A stretch of 64,000 bases of DNA. Source: Muscardinus avellanarius. Its lineage: Eukaryota; Chordata; Mammalia; Rodentia; Gliridae. Below the pieces are notes generated by a model, which worked only from the letters and a program-made list of their open reading frames with translations, was not told the DNA's origin and did no database searches. The stretch's first letter is position 1; each line of letters begins with the position of its first letter. The stretch lies in NCBI GenBank assembly GCA_963383645.1, contig OY726559.1, positions 120,675,405 to 120,739,404 on the forward strand. The letters run 5' to 3'. Positions 37,824-50,059 of the stretch are shown piece by piece. The position numbers were made by a program, and so were the translations under genes.

Positions 37824-38030
37824 GGCTGGGCGTGGTGGCGCACGCTTGTAATCCCTGCGCTTGGGAGGCAGAGACAGGAAGATCGCGCAGGTTCGAAGCC
37901 AGCTGCGCGCGCTGGCTTAGGAGACCCTGTTTCCAAATAAAAAAAATGTAAAAATAGGTCTGGGAGTGTAGCCTGGAGGTAGAAGGGCTTCCAGGAACCC
38001 CAGTACCACCAAAAAAAAAAAAAAAAAAAA
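37824..38030 (+). mobile_element. SINE type C
   Basis: Hairpin region aagccagctgcgcgcgctgg and ggcttccaggaacccc; 20-base A tail. Confidence 0.95.
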
Positions 38031-38084
38031 TTTTTTTCCAGTACTGGTACATTAATACATTTTGAAGCCTCTTCCCAATACTGG

Positions 38085-38475
38085 TACAGACAGGAGGATC
38101 GCGATTCGTGGCCAGCCTCAGCTACTTAGTGAGGCCCTCCACAATTTAGAGAGACCCTGTTTCAAAATAAGGAATTAAAAAATTGGGCTGGAGCTGGGCA
38201 TGGCAGCGGAAGCTTGTAATCCCAGTGCTTGGGAGCCTGGGACAGGAGGATCGCACAGGTTTGAAGCCAGCCTCAGCTACTTAGTGAGGTTCTCAGCAAC
38301 TCAGTGAGACCCTGTTTCAAAATAAAATATAAAATAGGTTGTGGGTATAGCCCAGAGGTAAAAGGCCCCTGGGTTCCATCTCCAAGACCACCACACACAA
38401 AAAATAAATTGGGCTGGAGATGTAGCTGGGAGATAGAATACCCCTGGGTTGAACTCCAAGTACCTAAAAAAAAAA
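38085..38475 (+). mobile_element. SINE type A split by a type B SINE (38193-38395)
   Basis: The outer copy is 5'-truncated and resumes at 38398. Confidence 0.8.
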
Positions 38476-38477
38476 AG

Positions 38478-38582
38478 TTTTGTTTTGAAACAGGGTCTCA
38501 CTAGTTGCTAAGAGTCTTGCTACTTTGCTGAGGCTATCCTTGAACCTGAGATCCTCCTGTCTTAGCCTCCCAAGTACTGGGA
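38478..38582 (-). mobile_element. SINE B1 half
   Basis: Faces the preceding plus-strand copy. Confidence 0.75.
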
Positions 38583-39306
38583 AGAAACTGGCTTTTTAAG
38601 ACAGAATCTAAACTTCCCAAGGACCACTGATCATTTCTGCATCTCAGGAAGGCAAGTGCAGATCCCTGTAATCCACAGTCTGAGAGCTGCCGGTCGTCAT
38701 GGGTCTGGGCACCAGACTGCCTGGCTCTTGTTGAAAACCGATTGTGTGTTTTGACCCCTCAGCTAAAAAGGGAGAGAAGGAATGACTGCTAACACAGCCT
38801 TCTTAGCCAGCTTGCAAGTGTTAATAATTCACAGCTCTCCCAGTGGTCTGCAATCTTCCTCTGTCTTGATACCTGGTTGCTATAAAACTAGAAAGTTCTG
38901 ATCAGCAGTCGCAGGTGGTTCAAGGTGAAAATCTTCCAAGGCATCGCCCCTCCTCCAGCATCTCCCCACGCTGCTGTAAAACATTTATCTCAGTCCTGCA
39001 TCTGGACCCTGGCCTAATAAATTCCTCCAAAGATATGCAGACCATACAGGTTGCTTCTTCAGATGGTGGATAAGGCTGGTAACAGAGGGAGGAGACCAGC
39101 ATAAAATTAACTCCGGACTGGGACAGAAAACCACTGGAGCATAAGGCCAGGCTCAGAGAAAGTTAATGAGCTACTCACACGCCAGGCAGTGTGCGGGTGG
39201 CTGAATCTGAGGTGGGGGTAAAAGTGGGGGCTCTCAGGTTCCCACCCCAAGCCAAGCAGACTGATGTAGTAGTAGGAGCATTGACCACGGAGGCAGGAAC
39301 ATCATG
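38583..39306. other. Unique stretch
   Basis: No exon or repeat recognised. Confidence 0.5.
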
Positions 39307-39503
39307 GTCCTGGGGTGGAACCCAGGAGCTTTCTACCTCCGGGCTACACTCCCACACCTATTTTATATTTAATTTGGAAACAGGGTCTCACTAAGTTGCT
39401 GAGAGCTTCACTAAGTAGCTGAGGCTGGCTTCGAACCTGTGGGATCCTCCTGTCTCAGCCTCTCAGGCGCTGGGGTTACAAGCATGCTCCATCACGCCCG
39501 GCT
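39307..39503 (-). mobile_element. SINE type B
   Basis: Full length. Confidence 0.9.
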
Positions 39504-39594
39504 ATGTTAAAAAAAAATGCTAGAAAAAAAAAAGAAACACATTGATCTGTAGATCATTTTGGAATTGACATCTTTATGTTATTGAGTTTTTCTT

Positions 39595-39595
<1 letters not shown>

Positions 39596-39627
<32 letters not shown>

Positions 39628-39656
39628 CTTTTTCTTTCTTTCTTTTTTTTTTTTTT
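39596..39656. repeat. (CTTT)n tract
   Basis: SINE tail derived. Confidence 0.9.
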
Positions 39657-39936
39657 TGTGGTACTGGGGATGGAACCCAGGGGCATTCTACCTCCGAGCT
39701 ACACCCTCAGCCTGATTTTTTTTTTTTTTTTTTTTTTGCAGGTCTGGGGGTGGAACCCAGGGGCATTCAACCTCTGAGCTACACCTCCTGCCCTATTTTT
39801 TATTCTTTATTTTGAAACCGGGTCTCACTGAGTTGCAGAGGGCCTCACTAAGTAGCTGAGGCTGTCCACGAACCACGATCCTCAGGTCTCAGCCTCCCGA
39901 ATGCTGGGATGACAAGCGTGCGCCACCACGCCCAGC
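39657..39936 (-). mobile_element. SINE tRNA half (39657-39716) and type A SINE (39738-39936)
   Basis: A T run (39716-39737) marks the inner copy's tail. Confidence 0.85.
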
Positions 39937-39951
39937 TAAAAAAGTTAAATT

Positions 39952-40372
39952 TTGGGGGGAGTTCTGGGGATTAAGCTCAAGGACATTCAACCTCTGAGCT
40001 ACATCCCCAGCCCTTTTCTTTTTCCTTTTTAATTTTTTTTTTTGCACTGGGGATGGAACCCAGGGGCACAATACCTCCAAGCTACACTCCCCCAGCACTA
40101 TTTTTTATTCTCTATTTTGAAACGGGATCTCACTAAGTTGCAGATGGCCTCACTAAATAGCTGAGGTTGGCTGTGAACCTACGATCCTCCTATCTCAGCC
40201 TCCCAAGTACTGGGGTTACAAGTATGAGCCACCATGCCGGACTTTTACTTCATTTTGAAACAAGGTCTCGCTAAACTGCTGAGGCTGGTTTTGAACCTCG
40301 ATCCTTCTGATTCAGTACTCCAAATTCTCGTATTACAGGTTACTAACTAGTGAACCATTTCTGGTTCTAGAT
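39952..40372 (-). mobile_element. SINE split by a type A SINE (40041-40242)
   Basis: The outer tRNA half is 39952-40016; the outer B1 half is 40243-40372, diverged. Confidence 0.8.
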
Positions 40373-40779
40373 AATCTGAAATCCTCTCTTTTATATGAAT
40401 ACTGGGAAAATGTATCAAACATTTTTGCAAGTAGATAGTTGAATTTGGAAGAAAGGAAAAGGAATACCTCAGTTTCAGATATAAAGAGAAAGATAAAAAC
40501 CAGTAACCAAAGGTCCCTTTGGGATAAGAGATAAGACCTGGGAGATGAGAGCCCATATGGATCTGAGCCCCTCAAGTCTACACTCTCAGAGAAAGAGTGG
40601 ACTAAAGTCCTGTTTTATTTGGCAAAAGGAGATTGATTTAGCCATTCATTTAATTTTTTTTGAAATCTTAGTTTGTGTAAGGCTTGTAGTCCAGGAACTT
40701 GGGTTACAGTGGCAAAAGTACAAATCTCTGTCTTTAGAGAATTTATTATAGTACAGTGGAAAGATATAAAATAATTTAA
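40373..40779. other. Unique stretch
   Basis: Nothing recognised with confidence. Confidence 0.5.
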
Positions 40780-41003
40780 GGCCAGGCGTGGTGGCGTACA
40801 CTTGTAATCCTGCGCTTGGGAGGCTGAGACAGGAGGATCTCACAGGTTCAAAGCCAGCCTCAGCTACTTAGTGAGGCTCTCAGCAACTTAGTGAGACCCT
40901 GTTTCCAAATAAAATATAAAATAGGTCTGGGAGTATAGCCCGAAGGTAGAAAGCCTCTGGGTTCCACCCCCAATACCACAAAAAATAAATAAATAAAATA
41001 AAT
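40780..41003 (+). mobile_element. SINE type B
   Basis: Full length, (aaat)n tail. Confidence 0.9.
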
Positions 41004-41820
41004 AATCATAAAATAATTAATCAACATAACAAAAGTATAAAAGAGGATATATTTATTGGAAAAAAAAAAGAACAGAAAACAGGGATTAGGAAGGTAAATA
41101 AGAAAATGGCTGTCTTGGCCTGGACTTTCTTGCAGATTCCCAGCCACAGATCTGCCTGTGGAGGCTGGGAGAGGAGTGGCCTGTTGCTGATGTTAATTAT
41201 TTACATGATGTAGAGACACCAAGACAAGACATTAATATCATTTGGCCTCAGGTTGTGTGTGTCTTTCCTTACCCTTCCAGGGCTAGAGACAGGTGCTGCC
41301 CAGCCGAAGAAAAGAAAATCTCTGACTCAAGGTTTCCATGATAAATCCCTGACAAGCTTCAGCTCACAATAAAAAAAAAATACATGGTCATCAATGGCAG
41401 ATTCAGGATTCAATCCAATATCTGCTTGATGCTAAAGCTGATGCTTCTAACTCCTCCCTCAGATGCACAGAACTGACTCTGCGCCCTCCACAGCAGTCCC
41501 AGGGCCTAGGCCATTACGTCCACAGAACTGGAGTTGGGAGTGATCCCAGAAACTGCCCACTCCAGCCTCTAATAGTGCAGGCCATCTTTTGGGAACATGA
41601 CTGGCCATCAGCCTCCCTTGAATACATCTAGGGAAGGATCTCACATTTCCTCTTTGAGGGCAGGAAGCCTTATTGTAGAGGCCAAATAATGCCCACTAAG
41701 GAGACAGTTGGGCAGAGGTCCAAGGCCAGCTCCACAGTCCTTCTGGCCCAGGAGATCTCAGGCAGCATAATTTACCAGATAAATAAAGGCCTTCTTATAT
41801 TTAAAATGGATCTGATCACA
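41004..41820. other. Unique stretch
   Basis: 41390-41455 (attcaggattcaatccaata) may be an MIR remnant; otherwise nothing. Confidence 0.45.
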
Positions 41821-42058
41821 TCCGGCCTGGTGGCCCATTCTTGGAATCCCAGCACTTGGGAGGCTGAAACAGGAGGATCTCAGGTTCATGGCCAGGCTCA
41901 ACAACTTAGTGAGGCCCTCAGCATCTTAGTGAGACCCTGTTTCCAAAAACAAAAAACAAAACAAAACAAAACAAACAAACAAACAAAAAAAAAAACAGGG
42001 GTGGAGATGTGGCTCAAAGGTAAAATGCCCTTGGGTTCAATCCCAGCCCCCTCCCACA
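41821..42058 (+). mobile_element. SINE type A
   Basis: The linker is expanded to (aaaac)n/(aaac)n. Confidence 0.85.
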
Positions 42059-42515
42059 AATAAGTAAATAGGCTATCATCTCATACAGTGGTGATGAGGG
42101 CTGGACAGATAATGGCTGTAAGGCTAGTGTGGCACAGAGGAGAGAATGTCATTTCCCTCCCTCATCAGTGTCTGTGTCTATGCAATCATGAAGACATCGT
42201 CTGCCTTGTGGTAATCAGATCCGATCCACTTGTAGGTGTAAGAATTTTTAGAAATACAAATTATAATGGGGGCAAATCTCGTTCTGTTCAACATTCTGCT
42301 CAGAAAGGGTTTTGTCATAGGAAGATTTCACCGTTTTATTACCTTTGAACCAATACCATCTCTCCGTGCCTCACAGCCTCTGATTTCCTGTGTGAAGGCT
42401 TGTGGCTCTGTTCCATCTGCTCTTGCAATGGAAGGGCGGTCAGAGCAGCCTCTGATTAGGAACTCAGTGTGCACTCCACTGTGAGGGCTGTATTTTTTGT
42501 TATTCAACAAATTTG
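42059..42515. other. Unique stretch
   Basis: Nothing recognised. Confidence 0.5.
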
Positions 42516-42522
42516 TTTTTTT

Positions 42523-42590
42523 TTTTTTTGGCAGTGGGGGCTTGAACTCAGGGACATTCTACCTATGAGCTACATCCCTAAACCTTTTTA

Positions 42591-42627
<37 letters not shown>

Positions 42628-42793
42628 TTGGTGGTAACTGGGGATGGAATCCAGGGGCTTTCTACCTCCGGGCTACACTCCCAGACCTATTTTATATTTT
42701 TTATTTGGAAACAGGGTCTCTTAAGCCAGCTGAGGCTGGCTTCGAACCTGCGCGATCCTCCTGTCTCCGCCTCCCAAATTTCACACCTGGCTT
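42523..42793 (-). mobile_element. SINE tRNA half (42523-42590), (TTA)n, and a B/C intermediate SINE (42628-42793)
   Basis: The second copy has the type C deletion (aagccagctgaggctggctt) but a type B tRNA half, so it looks intermediate. Confidence 0.8.
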
Positions 42794-42829
42794 GAAATTT
42801 TTCTTTATATTGAGTAAAAATGTCCCTCA

Positions 42830-43004
42830 CCAGCTGGACATCGTGACACACACCTGTAATTCCAGTGCTGTGGAAGCTGAGAAAGGAAGGTCACAGGTTC
42901 AAGGCCAATCTCAGCAATTTAGTCAGACCCTGTTTCAAAAAAAAAAGGTTGGGGTGTAACTCAGAGGTTGAATGCTCCTGGGTTGCATCCCCAGGACCTG
43001 CCGC
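42830..43004 (+). mobile_element. SINE type A, short linker
   Basis: Diverged but complete. Confidence 0.8.
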
Positions 43005-43161
43005 CAAAACAATCTCCCTCATCACCTGCTGGTTCAATACTGTCTGTTGTAGCTCTGCAAATATTTGAAGGCTGATATAACCCACAGGCCTCTTTTCTCT
43101 GGGAATCAAACAAATATCCCTCATTCTCTAAGGCAGGACTTCAAAACTTCTCACTCAGAGG

Positions 43162-43498
43162 CCGGGCGTGGTGGCGCACGCTTGTAACCCCAGCATTCGG
43201 GAGGTTGAGACAGGAGGATCGCAGTTCACGGACAGCCTCAGCTACTTAGTGAGGCCCTCTGCAACTCAGTGAGACCCTGTTTTAAAATAAAAGAATAAGC
43301 CGGGCGTGGTGGCGCATGCTTGTAACCCATGCACTTGGGAGGCTGAGACAGGAGGTTCAAAGCCAGCCTCAACTGGCTTAAGAGACCCTGTTTCCAAATA
43401 AAATATAAAATAGGTCTGGGAGTGTAGCCCAAGGTAGAAGGCCCCTGGTTTCCATGCCTAGTACCACCTAAATAAAATAAATAAATAAAACAATAATC
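43162..43498 (+). mobile_element. SINE B1 half (43162-43298) and B/C intermediate SINE (43299-43498)
   Basis: The second has agccagcctcaactggctta and a type B-like tRNA half. Confidence 0.8.
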
Positions 43499-43523
43499 TT
43501 TTATTTTAAAAGAAAAGAATAAT

Positions 43524-43684
43524 CGCAGTACTTGGGACAGGAGGATCACTGGTGTGAGACCAGCCTCAGCAAATAATAAGACTCTCATTAACCTAGGGAG
43601 ACCCTGTTTCCAAATTAGAAATAAAATTGAACTAGGAGTGTAGCTTGAAGGTAGAATGCCTCTGGGTTCAATCCCTAGAACCAA

Positions 43685-43715
<31 letters not shown>

Positions 43716-43952
43716 AATTTTCTACAAACAATATAATAATAACTCTTTATAGATGATGAAGATGAAGCTGGTCATGGTGGTGCACACTTGTGATCCCAGC
43801 ATTCAAGAGGCTGAGACCTAAGGATCGCAGTTTGCAGACAGCCTCAGCAACTTAGTGAGACCTTGTTTCAAAAAAAAGAATAAAAAATAGTGCAGGGGGT
43901 GTAGCCCGGGGGTCAAATCCCCCTGGGTTCCATCCCCAGACCTGCAAAAAGA
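43524..43952 (+). mobile_element. Two SINEs (43524-43717; 43764-43952)
   Basis: The first is 5'-truncated with (aaat)n tail; the second is type A, ahead of a (gaaa)n tract. Confidence 0.8.
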
Positions 43953-43983
43953 AAAAACAAGAAAGAAAGAAAGAAAGAAATGA

Positions 43984-44071
43984 GAGCTGGGGGTGTAGCT
44001 CAGAGGCTGGATGCTTGCCTAGCATGTGCAAGGCCATGGGTTTGATCCCCAGTATTAAAAAAAAAAAAAAC
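43984..44071 (+). mobile_element. Stand-alone ID SINE (tRNA-Ala type)
   Basis: gctgggggtgtagctcagag, gcttgcctagcatgtgcaag and a B box like gggtttgatcccc, then an A tail. Unlike the dimeric SINEs it keeps the anticodon-arm region of the tRNA. Confidence 0.85.
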
Positions 44072-44079
44072 ACTGAAAA

Positions 44080-45651
44080 TTATTTAGATCAAACAACTGG
44101 GTATGGCAGAGTTAGAATGTGAACATTTAAACGAAGGTGTTCTGATCCTAAATCCAAATGTTCTGACGCTCCCCTAATGCTTTGGAAGTTACACAGGAGG
44201 CCAAGAGGTTGTAGCCTGTAGGTCTGACCCGGTGGGAGGAAGTTGATCAGGTGTTTGTCGGTGTGAACCTAGGACCCACTACCCACGGGCTCAGGTCAAG
44301 CCAGGCCGGGACTTGTGGTTGGTGGAGGGCGAAGCCACCCAGCCCTCAGCCTGTGGCATCTGGCCGCTCTGCCCGGAGCAATCTCTTGCCCTGTTTGTGG
44401 TGTGGGCTGAGGATCTAGGTCAGTGAGGAGCTGGGTGCTAGAAGGTTCTGCAGGGTGTGGCTGATGGGGATCAGCTGCTGGCCCTGGCTGGAGCTGGGCT
44501 GAGGGAAGAAGGTGGGAATGCCGCGCTTGCACTGTCGGGCTCGCCCTGGGGCTCTGAGCGCAGCTGAGGAAGCCGGTGACTAGTAGGTTGGAGAAGAGAA
44601 ACTGCCCTCAGGTGAGAAAGAGAGGAAGAAAAAAAAAAAAAAAAGAAGAAGGAGCGTGGTGGGGGCGAGGGCCTATAAGACTAGCCTGGGCGCTCAGCTG
44701 GTGTCTGGGTTCCATTCGAGGTCCTCCAGGAACGCGGCAGGGTAAGCTCGGGCCTCTCCCCCGTAGCCTGAGGCTGATGGCCACCTTGCCCTCCATGCGG
44801 TGGGGCGCACAGGTTCCTGCTCCTGGAAGGCTTAGTGTGTGTGGGGAATGCTCTGCCCACTCTGACCCTGGGATGGGGGACCAGTGCCTGTTCACAAGGG
44901 GGGAGGAGGGAGACAGACCCCTTCCCTGCACACTCCCTCCTCACTGGGAGAGCGCACCTCCCCACAGGTGGGCCAGAGCCCCTGGCTTACTGAAGGATTT
45001 TTCGGTTTTCCAGCTCAGGGCCCAGCTGGCTGGCAGGAAGCCGGGGCAGAGGTCAGCTGAACTCAGACCACACGTCCCTGTTAAATACATCAGCTTTTAA
45101 ATCAACCTTTGTTCAAAGTCCAGTGAGTCCCAAGACAGCGCTCAGAGCAGGGAGGATTCCTGAGAGTCCGAGCAGCTGCTCGTCCATAGACAGGTAGGAG
45201 TGAACAACGCGTCCTCTGGACTGAGGGTGCGGACCACCCGGGCCTCGGCGGCCTCCTGGCTTTTTCTTTCTTTTTGCGGAGGCACAGCTGGCTGCCAGGG
45301 CAGGAGAGCGGCTTCTGGGGAAGAAGCCAGGACTGGTTGGGGTGCTGGGGTTGTTTCTGCTGAAGACACCCTAACCCTTGAGGGTTAGACTGCTTCGCCA
45401 AGAAGTTGCTAAACCCAGCTCAGAAAAGGTTCCCGAGGCTTGTGGGCGATTGCGGGAGGATTCTCCCAGGACCTCCTGCTCTGCGGGGGCTTTGGGCCTT
45501 AAAGGAAACTTCCTTTGAGAGGCAGCCCTTGCAAGACGCCACATAGCCCTCTCACTAGGTAATGAAAGCAACTTCTCTAGACCCTGTTATTGCATTAAGA
45601 ACTGAGGAAGGAGTAGATTGCTTAACTGGCTGAATTTTAGGTATTTATTTA
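44080..45651. other. Longest repeat-poor stretch of the window
   Basis: About 1.5 kb of moderately GC-rich unique sequence. It holds the candidate promoter at 44674, an MIR-like scrap near 44100-44170 and an 18-bp palindrome at 45371-45388. No coding exon recognised. Confidence 0.5.
44674..44743 (+). promoter_or_regulatory. Candidate promoter and short first exon
   Basis: TATAAG at 44674-44679 in a GC-rich context, an expected start site about 30 bp downstream (near 44704), and a strong splice donor (gcagg|gtaagc, GT at 44742-44743) would define a roughly 38-bp noncoding exon. In human the gene on this side of CD160, in this orientation, is PDZK1; no PDZK1 coding exon is visible here. This is inference from signals only. 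Confidence 0.25.
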
Positions 45652-46303
45652 TCGTGATACTGGGGACTGAACCCAGGGGTGTACTACCTCTGAGCTACAC
45701 TCCCAATCATATTGTGTCTTTTATTTTGCAACAGGGTCTTGCTAGGTTGCTGAGGGCCTTGCTAAGTTGCTGGGGCTCTCCTGGAACCTGGCATAGTCCT
45801 GTCTCAACCTTCCAAGTACTGGGTTTACCGGCGTATGCTACCATGCCTGGCTAGGCTGGCTGAAAAAAATTATTTTTTTGATTTTTGGTACTGGGGATTG
45901 AACCCAGGGGTGTTCTACTTCATTTACACCCCAAACCCCCTCCTTAAAAAAAAAAAAAAACTTTTGAAACAAGGTCTTGCTAAGTTGTTGAGGCCACTCT
46001 GAACTTAAAATCCTTCTGTCTCAGCCTCCCAAGTACTGGGATTCCAAGTGTGCGCCACCACACCTAGTTGACTAAATTTAAAAAAGTAGCTCTGTCTCTT
46101 GGAGTTTCTTTTTTTTTGTTTTCTGGTACCGGGAATGGAACCCAGGGGCATTCTACCTATGAGCTACACCCCCAGCCCTATTTTTTATTATTCTGTTTTG
46201 AGACAGGGTCTCACTGAGTAGCTGAGGATGTCCGTGAACCGCGATCCTCCTGTCTCGGCCTCCCAAATGCTGGGATTACCAGCGTGCGCCACCACGCCGG
46301 ACT
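45652..46303 (-). mobile_element. Three SINEs, minus (45652-45851; 45883-46067; 46119-46303)
   Basis: The first two are old; the third is type A with a shortened B1 half. Confidence 0.85.
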
Positions 46304-46734
46304 TCTTTTGAAGCGTCTAAATCTGTGTTATGTGTAAATCTGAGAAATCCTTGTTATTTTGAGTTTCTCCCAGGTGATCAATAGCTTATTTGCTAAGTAG
46401 CAGAGTCAAGAAGCTTAAATATGATGTTACCTAAGGATTTACGCGTCTGAAGACTCTGGGCTGGGTTGCAGCTCTGCATGGATGCAGGGTTGGCTCTGCA
46501 GGGGAACATGTTCCTCATCTACTAAAAAAACCCTTGCAACGTGACACAAATGCTCTCAGCCTTCTATCTAGAAGCGACAGGACCTGTCTGTTGTGCTTCT
46601 CCAGTTACATAGAGTTGTATATTCTTTCCCCACAAATAACTCAAGGGCTTTTATTCAGCCATTAAGCAAAAACCCAACTGTCCTTATCCTTGGCTCTTCT
46701 GTATATTTTCTGCATCAAGAAAAGGAACTTGTAG
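46304..46734. other. Unique stretch
   Basis: Nothing recognised. Confidence 0.5.
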
Positions 46735-46955
46735 CCAGGCGTGGTGGCGCACGCTTGTAATCCCAGCATTTGGGAGGCTGAGACCGGAGGATCGTGGTTC
46801 ACGGCCAGCCTCAGCTACTTCGTGAGGCCCTTTGCAACTCAGTGAGACCCGGTTTCAAAATAAAGAAGAATACAAAATAGGGCTGGGGGTGTAGCTAGGA
46901 GGTAGAATGACCCTGGGTTCCATCCCCAGACCTGCAAAAAAAAAAAAAATTAAAA
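46735..46955 (+). mobile_element. SINE type A
   Basis: Complete; A tail to about 46950. Confidence 0.9.
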
Positions 46956-47013
46956 AAGGAACTTGTTAATAATGTCTTACACTGACAAACCACTTTTTTA
47001 AGATGTTTATTTT

Positions 47014-47216
47014 TTGTGGTACTGGGGATTGATCCCATAAGCAATCTACCCCCGAGGTACACCCCCAGCCCTATGTTATTCTTTATTTTGAAACAGGGTC
47101 TCACTGAGTTGCTGAGAGCCTCACTAAGTAGCTGAGGCTGGTTTCGAACCTGTGCGATCCTCCTGTCTCAGTCTCCCAAGCACTGGGATTATAAATGTGC
47201 GCCATCTCGCCTGGCT
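47014..47216 (-). mobile_element. SINE type A
   Basis: Complete. Confidence 0.85.
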
Positions 47217-47418
47217 TGATTCAGTTATTTGTGATGGGCCATTAGACGAATTATTTAGCTGACTGTAGCCTTGGTTTTTATCATCTAATCAAAGGGAGAC
47301 CTCTCATCTTTTCCCCAGAGTTGTACTGAAAATAAAGTCATAAATACAAATATATTCGAGGGGACTAAAAGCACAGATAGAAGATATTTATACTTCAAAT
47401 GTATATTTTCTTTTTCTT

Positions 47419-47894
47419 TTTTGGTACTAGGGATTGAACTCAGAGACATTCTTCCTCTGAGCTACATCCCTCAGCCCTATTTTATTTTTATTTTCAAACA
47501 GGGTCTCTCTAGATTAGTGAGTCTCTCTACTTGCTGAGACTGTCCTCGAACCTGGGATCTTCCTGTTTCAACCTCTCAAGTACTGGGATCACTACCCTGG
47601 GCCACCACAACTGGCTCAAATATGTATTTTCCAACACTCTGTAGACTGATGGGAGGGAACATCTATGCAGAGACATTGTCCCAGTCTTTGGGTGTGGGTA
47701 GACTAGGGATTGAGCCCAGGGACATTCTACCTCTGGGCCATGCCTCCAGCTCTATTTTATTTTTGTATTTGGAAACAGTCTTGTATAGTTGCTGACAGCA
47801 TCACTAAGTTGCTCAGGCTGGATTTGAACCTGTGATCCTCCTGTAATAGGCTCCCAAGTACTGGGATTAGAGGTGTGCACAACTGCACCTGGCT
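47419..47894 (-). mobile_element. Two old SINEs, minus (47419-47615; 47698-47894)
   Basis: Both complete but diverged. Confidence 0.8.
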
Positions 47895-48045
47895 TGTCTA
47901 GTCTTTTAATCTCACTGAGCTAAAGAGTTGAGACTAGATAATCTTTAGTGTCCTCTTCAACCCAAGTTTAAGGTTGATCCTGGTGTTTGGAGGCTGGCTC
48001 CTTATCATTTGAGCATGAATTCAAATGCTATTTTTCCAGAAAGGA

Positions 48046-48508
48046 CTTTTTTTTTTTTTTTGTATCGGGGATGGAACCTCTGAGCTATACTCCCAGCCCT
48101 ATTAGTCTTTTAATTACTTATTTTTAGTCTTTTAATTACTTATTTTTATTTTTATTTATTTTTTTTGTGGTACTGGGGATGGAACCCAGGGGCTTTTCTA
48201 CCTCCGGGCTATACTCCCAAACCTATTTTATACTTTATTTGGAAACAAGGTCTCACTAAATTGCTGAGAGCCTCACTAAGTAGCTGAGGCTGGCTTCGAA
48301 CCCGTGTGATCCTCCTGTTTCAGCCTCCTAAAGCTCTGGGATTACAAGCGTGTGACACCACGCCCGGCTTAGTCTTTTTATTTTTGAAACAGGGTCTCAC
48401 TGAGTTGTGAAGAGTCTTGCTAAGTAGCTGAGGCTGCCTGCGAACCACGATCCTCCGGTTTCCGCCTCCCAAATGCTGAGATTACAAGTGTGCGCCACCA
48501 CGCCCGGC
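48046..48508 (-). mobile_element. SINE split by a type B SINE (48168-48368)
   Basis: The outer tRNA half is 48046-48104 and the outer B1 half is 48375-48508. The segment ttagtcttttaattacttat is repeated in tandem at about 48101-48148. Confidence 0.8.
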
Positions 48509-48529
48509 CCTAGAAAGGACTTTCTAAAT

Positions 48530-48725
48530 TGGCTTCCCCCTTCCAACTCGCCGCTCTTTTACCATTTCTAGCACTTATGATCACAAGTCATTCTGTTAAC
48601 TCTTTGCCAGATATTAAGCTTCCAGAGAGCAGGGAGCGTGTCTATGGCCACCCACTGTGTTCCTGGCTCTCAGCACGGTGCCTGGCACAGAACAGAAGCG
48701 TAGACGGTTGGATAATGGAGGTTAG
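48530..48725 (+). mobile_element. L2 3'-end fragment
   Basis: tagcacttatgatcacaagt, then attaagcttccagagagcag and cacggtgcctggcacagaac is the L2 3' end in order. An open frame across it is incidental. Confidence 0.6.
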
Positions 48726-49195
48726 TGTAGCAGAGAAGGAACTGAAGAGCAGCCCCTGGCGTCCTGCTGAGCTGCTTCTCGGGCCAGAGGCTGAGAGACT
48801 GATGCTCTTGAGCTCCCAAAGTGAGTCTGGTCACATGGAAGTGGAGTTCTCTGCACACCTCGGTTAGAGGAGTCTTACACTTGTTGCCTGGAAATCTGAT
48901 GAAAGTAGCAAGATGGAGATGGATGAGTTTTCCTCAAAACCTCAGCAGCTCCTTCCTGTGGCTTTCCTGCCCAGATTTCCCTACTCTCCTTGTCTGGTGG
49001 GCATCAGGTGTAAGTCGCTGAGCGCGGGGCATTGGACTGGGAAACTTGCCTTCCAGAGGAGATTGCACTCTAAGCCTCTATTTACTTATCAGTCAGAGGA
49101 GCCTAAGAGGACCTTGTCCTACAGTTAATGAGGGTTAAGAGGAAGAACGCACAAGGGGCTGTGCACATCTTTTTATTTTTTATTTTTTATTTTTT
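48726..49195. other. Unique stretch
   Basis: Nothing recognised after the L2 fragment. Confidence 0.5.
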
Positions 49196-49388
49196 TTGAG
49201 TACCAGAGATTGAGCCCAAGGATATTCTACCTTTGAGCAACCCCACAGTCCTTTTTATTTTGAAATGAGGTCTTGCTCAATTGCTGAGGGCCTCACTAGG
49301 CAGATGAGGCTGTCCTCTAATCTCTAATTCTCCTGTCTCAGCTTCCCAGGTACTGGGATTACAGGTTTACCCTGCTGTACCCTGTGCC
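49196..49388 (-). mobile_element. SINE, diverged
   Basis: Complete but old. Confidence 0.75.
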
Positions 49389-49605
49389 TTGCACATCTTT
49401 TACATATTTTAAAATTAGTACATTGTATTTATACATATCATAATGGGGTAAAAAACTTGTGTAGACATAAATGCACACATCACCCAGCCAGCCCCCACCC
49501 AGTCTGCCTTGCACATCGTGTTACTATCATGATCTGCAGACAGCTTAGTGATGTGCAGGACCCCAGAGAAGGAAGAAACCCTGGGGGTGGCAAGGAGTTT
49601 TTGTT

Positions 49606-50058
49606 GTTTGCAGTATTGGGGAGTCAACCCGGGGGCATTCTACCTCCAAGCTACACCCCCAGCTCCTATTTTTTATTTTTTATTTTAAAACAGGATCTCG
49701 GAGGCCGGGCGTGGTGGCGCGCGCTTGTAATCCCAGCATTAGGGAAGCTGAGACCTGGAGGATCACGGTTCGCGGACAGCCTCAGCTACTTAGTGAGGCC
49801 CTCTGCAACTCAGTGAGACCCGGTTTCAAAATAAAGAATAAAAAATAGGGCAGGGGGTGTAGCTCGGAGGTCAAATGCCCCTGGGTTCCATCCCCAGACC
49901 CGCAAAAAAAATAAAATAAAATAAAATAAAAATAAAACAGGCTCTCACTAAGTTGAGGAGGACCTCACTAAATAGCTCAGGCTGGCCGTGAACCTGCGAT
50001 CCTCCCATCTCAGCCTCCCAAGTACTGAGATTGCAAACATGCGTCGCCATGCCCAGCC
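49606..50058 (-). mobile_element. SINE (minus) split by a plus-strand type A SINE (49703-49935)
   Basis: The outer copy covers 49606-49700 and 49936-50058; its inner guest is in the opposite direction. Confidence 0.85.
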
Positions 50059-50059
50059 C

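Noticed and set aside
43984..44052. A functional tRNA-Ala gene
   Set aside because: It lacks a proper acceptor stem and has a poly(A) tail; it is an ID SINE.
44576..45100. 174-codon open frame in GC-rich unique sequence
   Set aside because: Overlaps an equally open antisense frame, has low-complexity ends and no recognisable domain. The only notable signals are the TATA box and donor reported separately.
48529..48867. 112-codon open frame starting MASPFQL with a hydrophobic N-terminus
   Set aside because: Much of it is an L2 3' end; the signal-peptide look is incidental.
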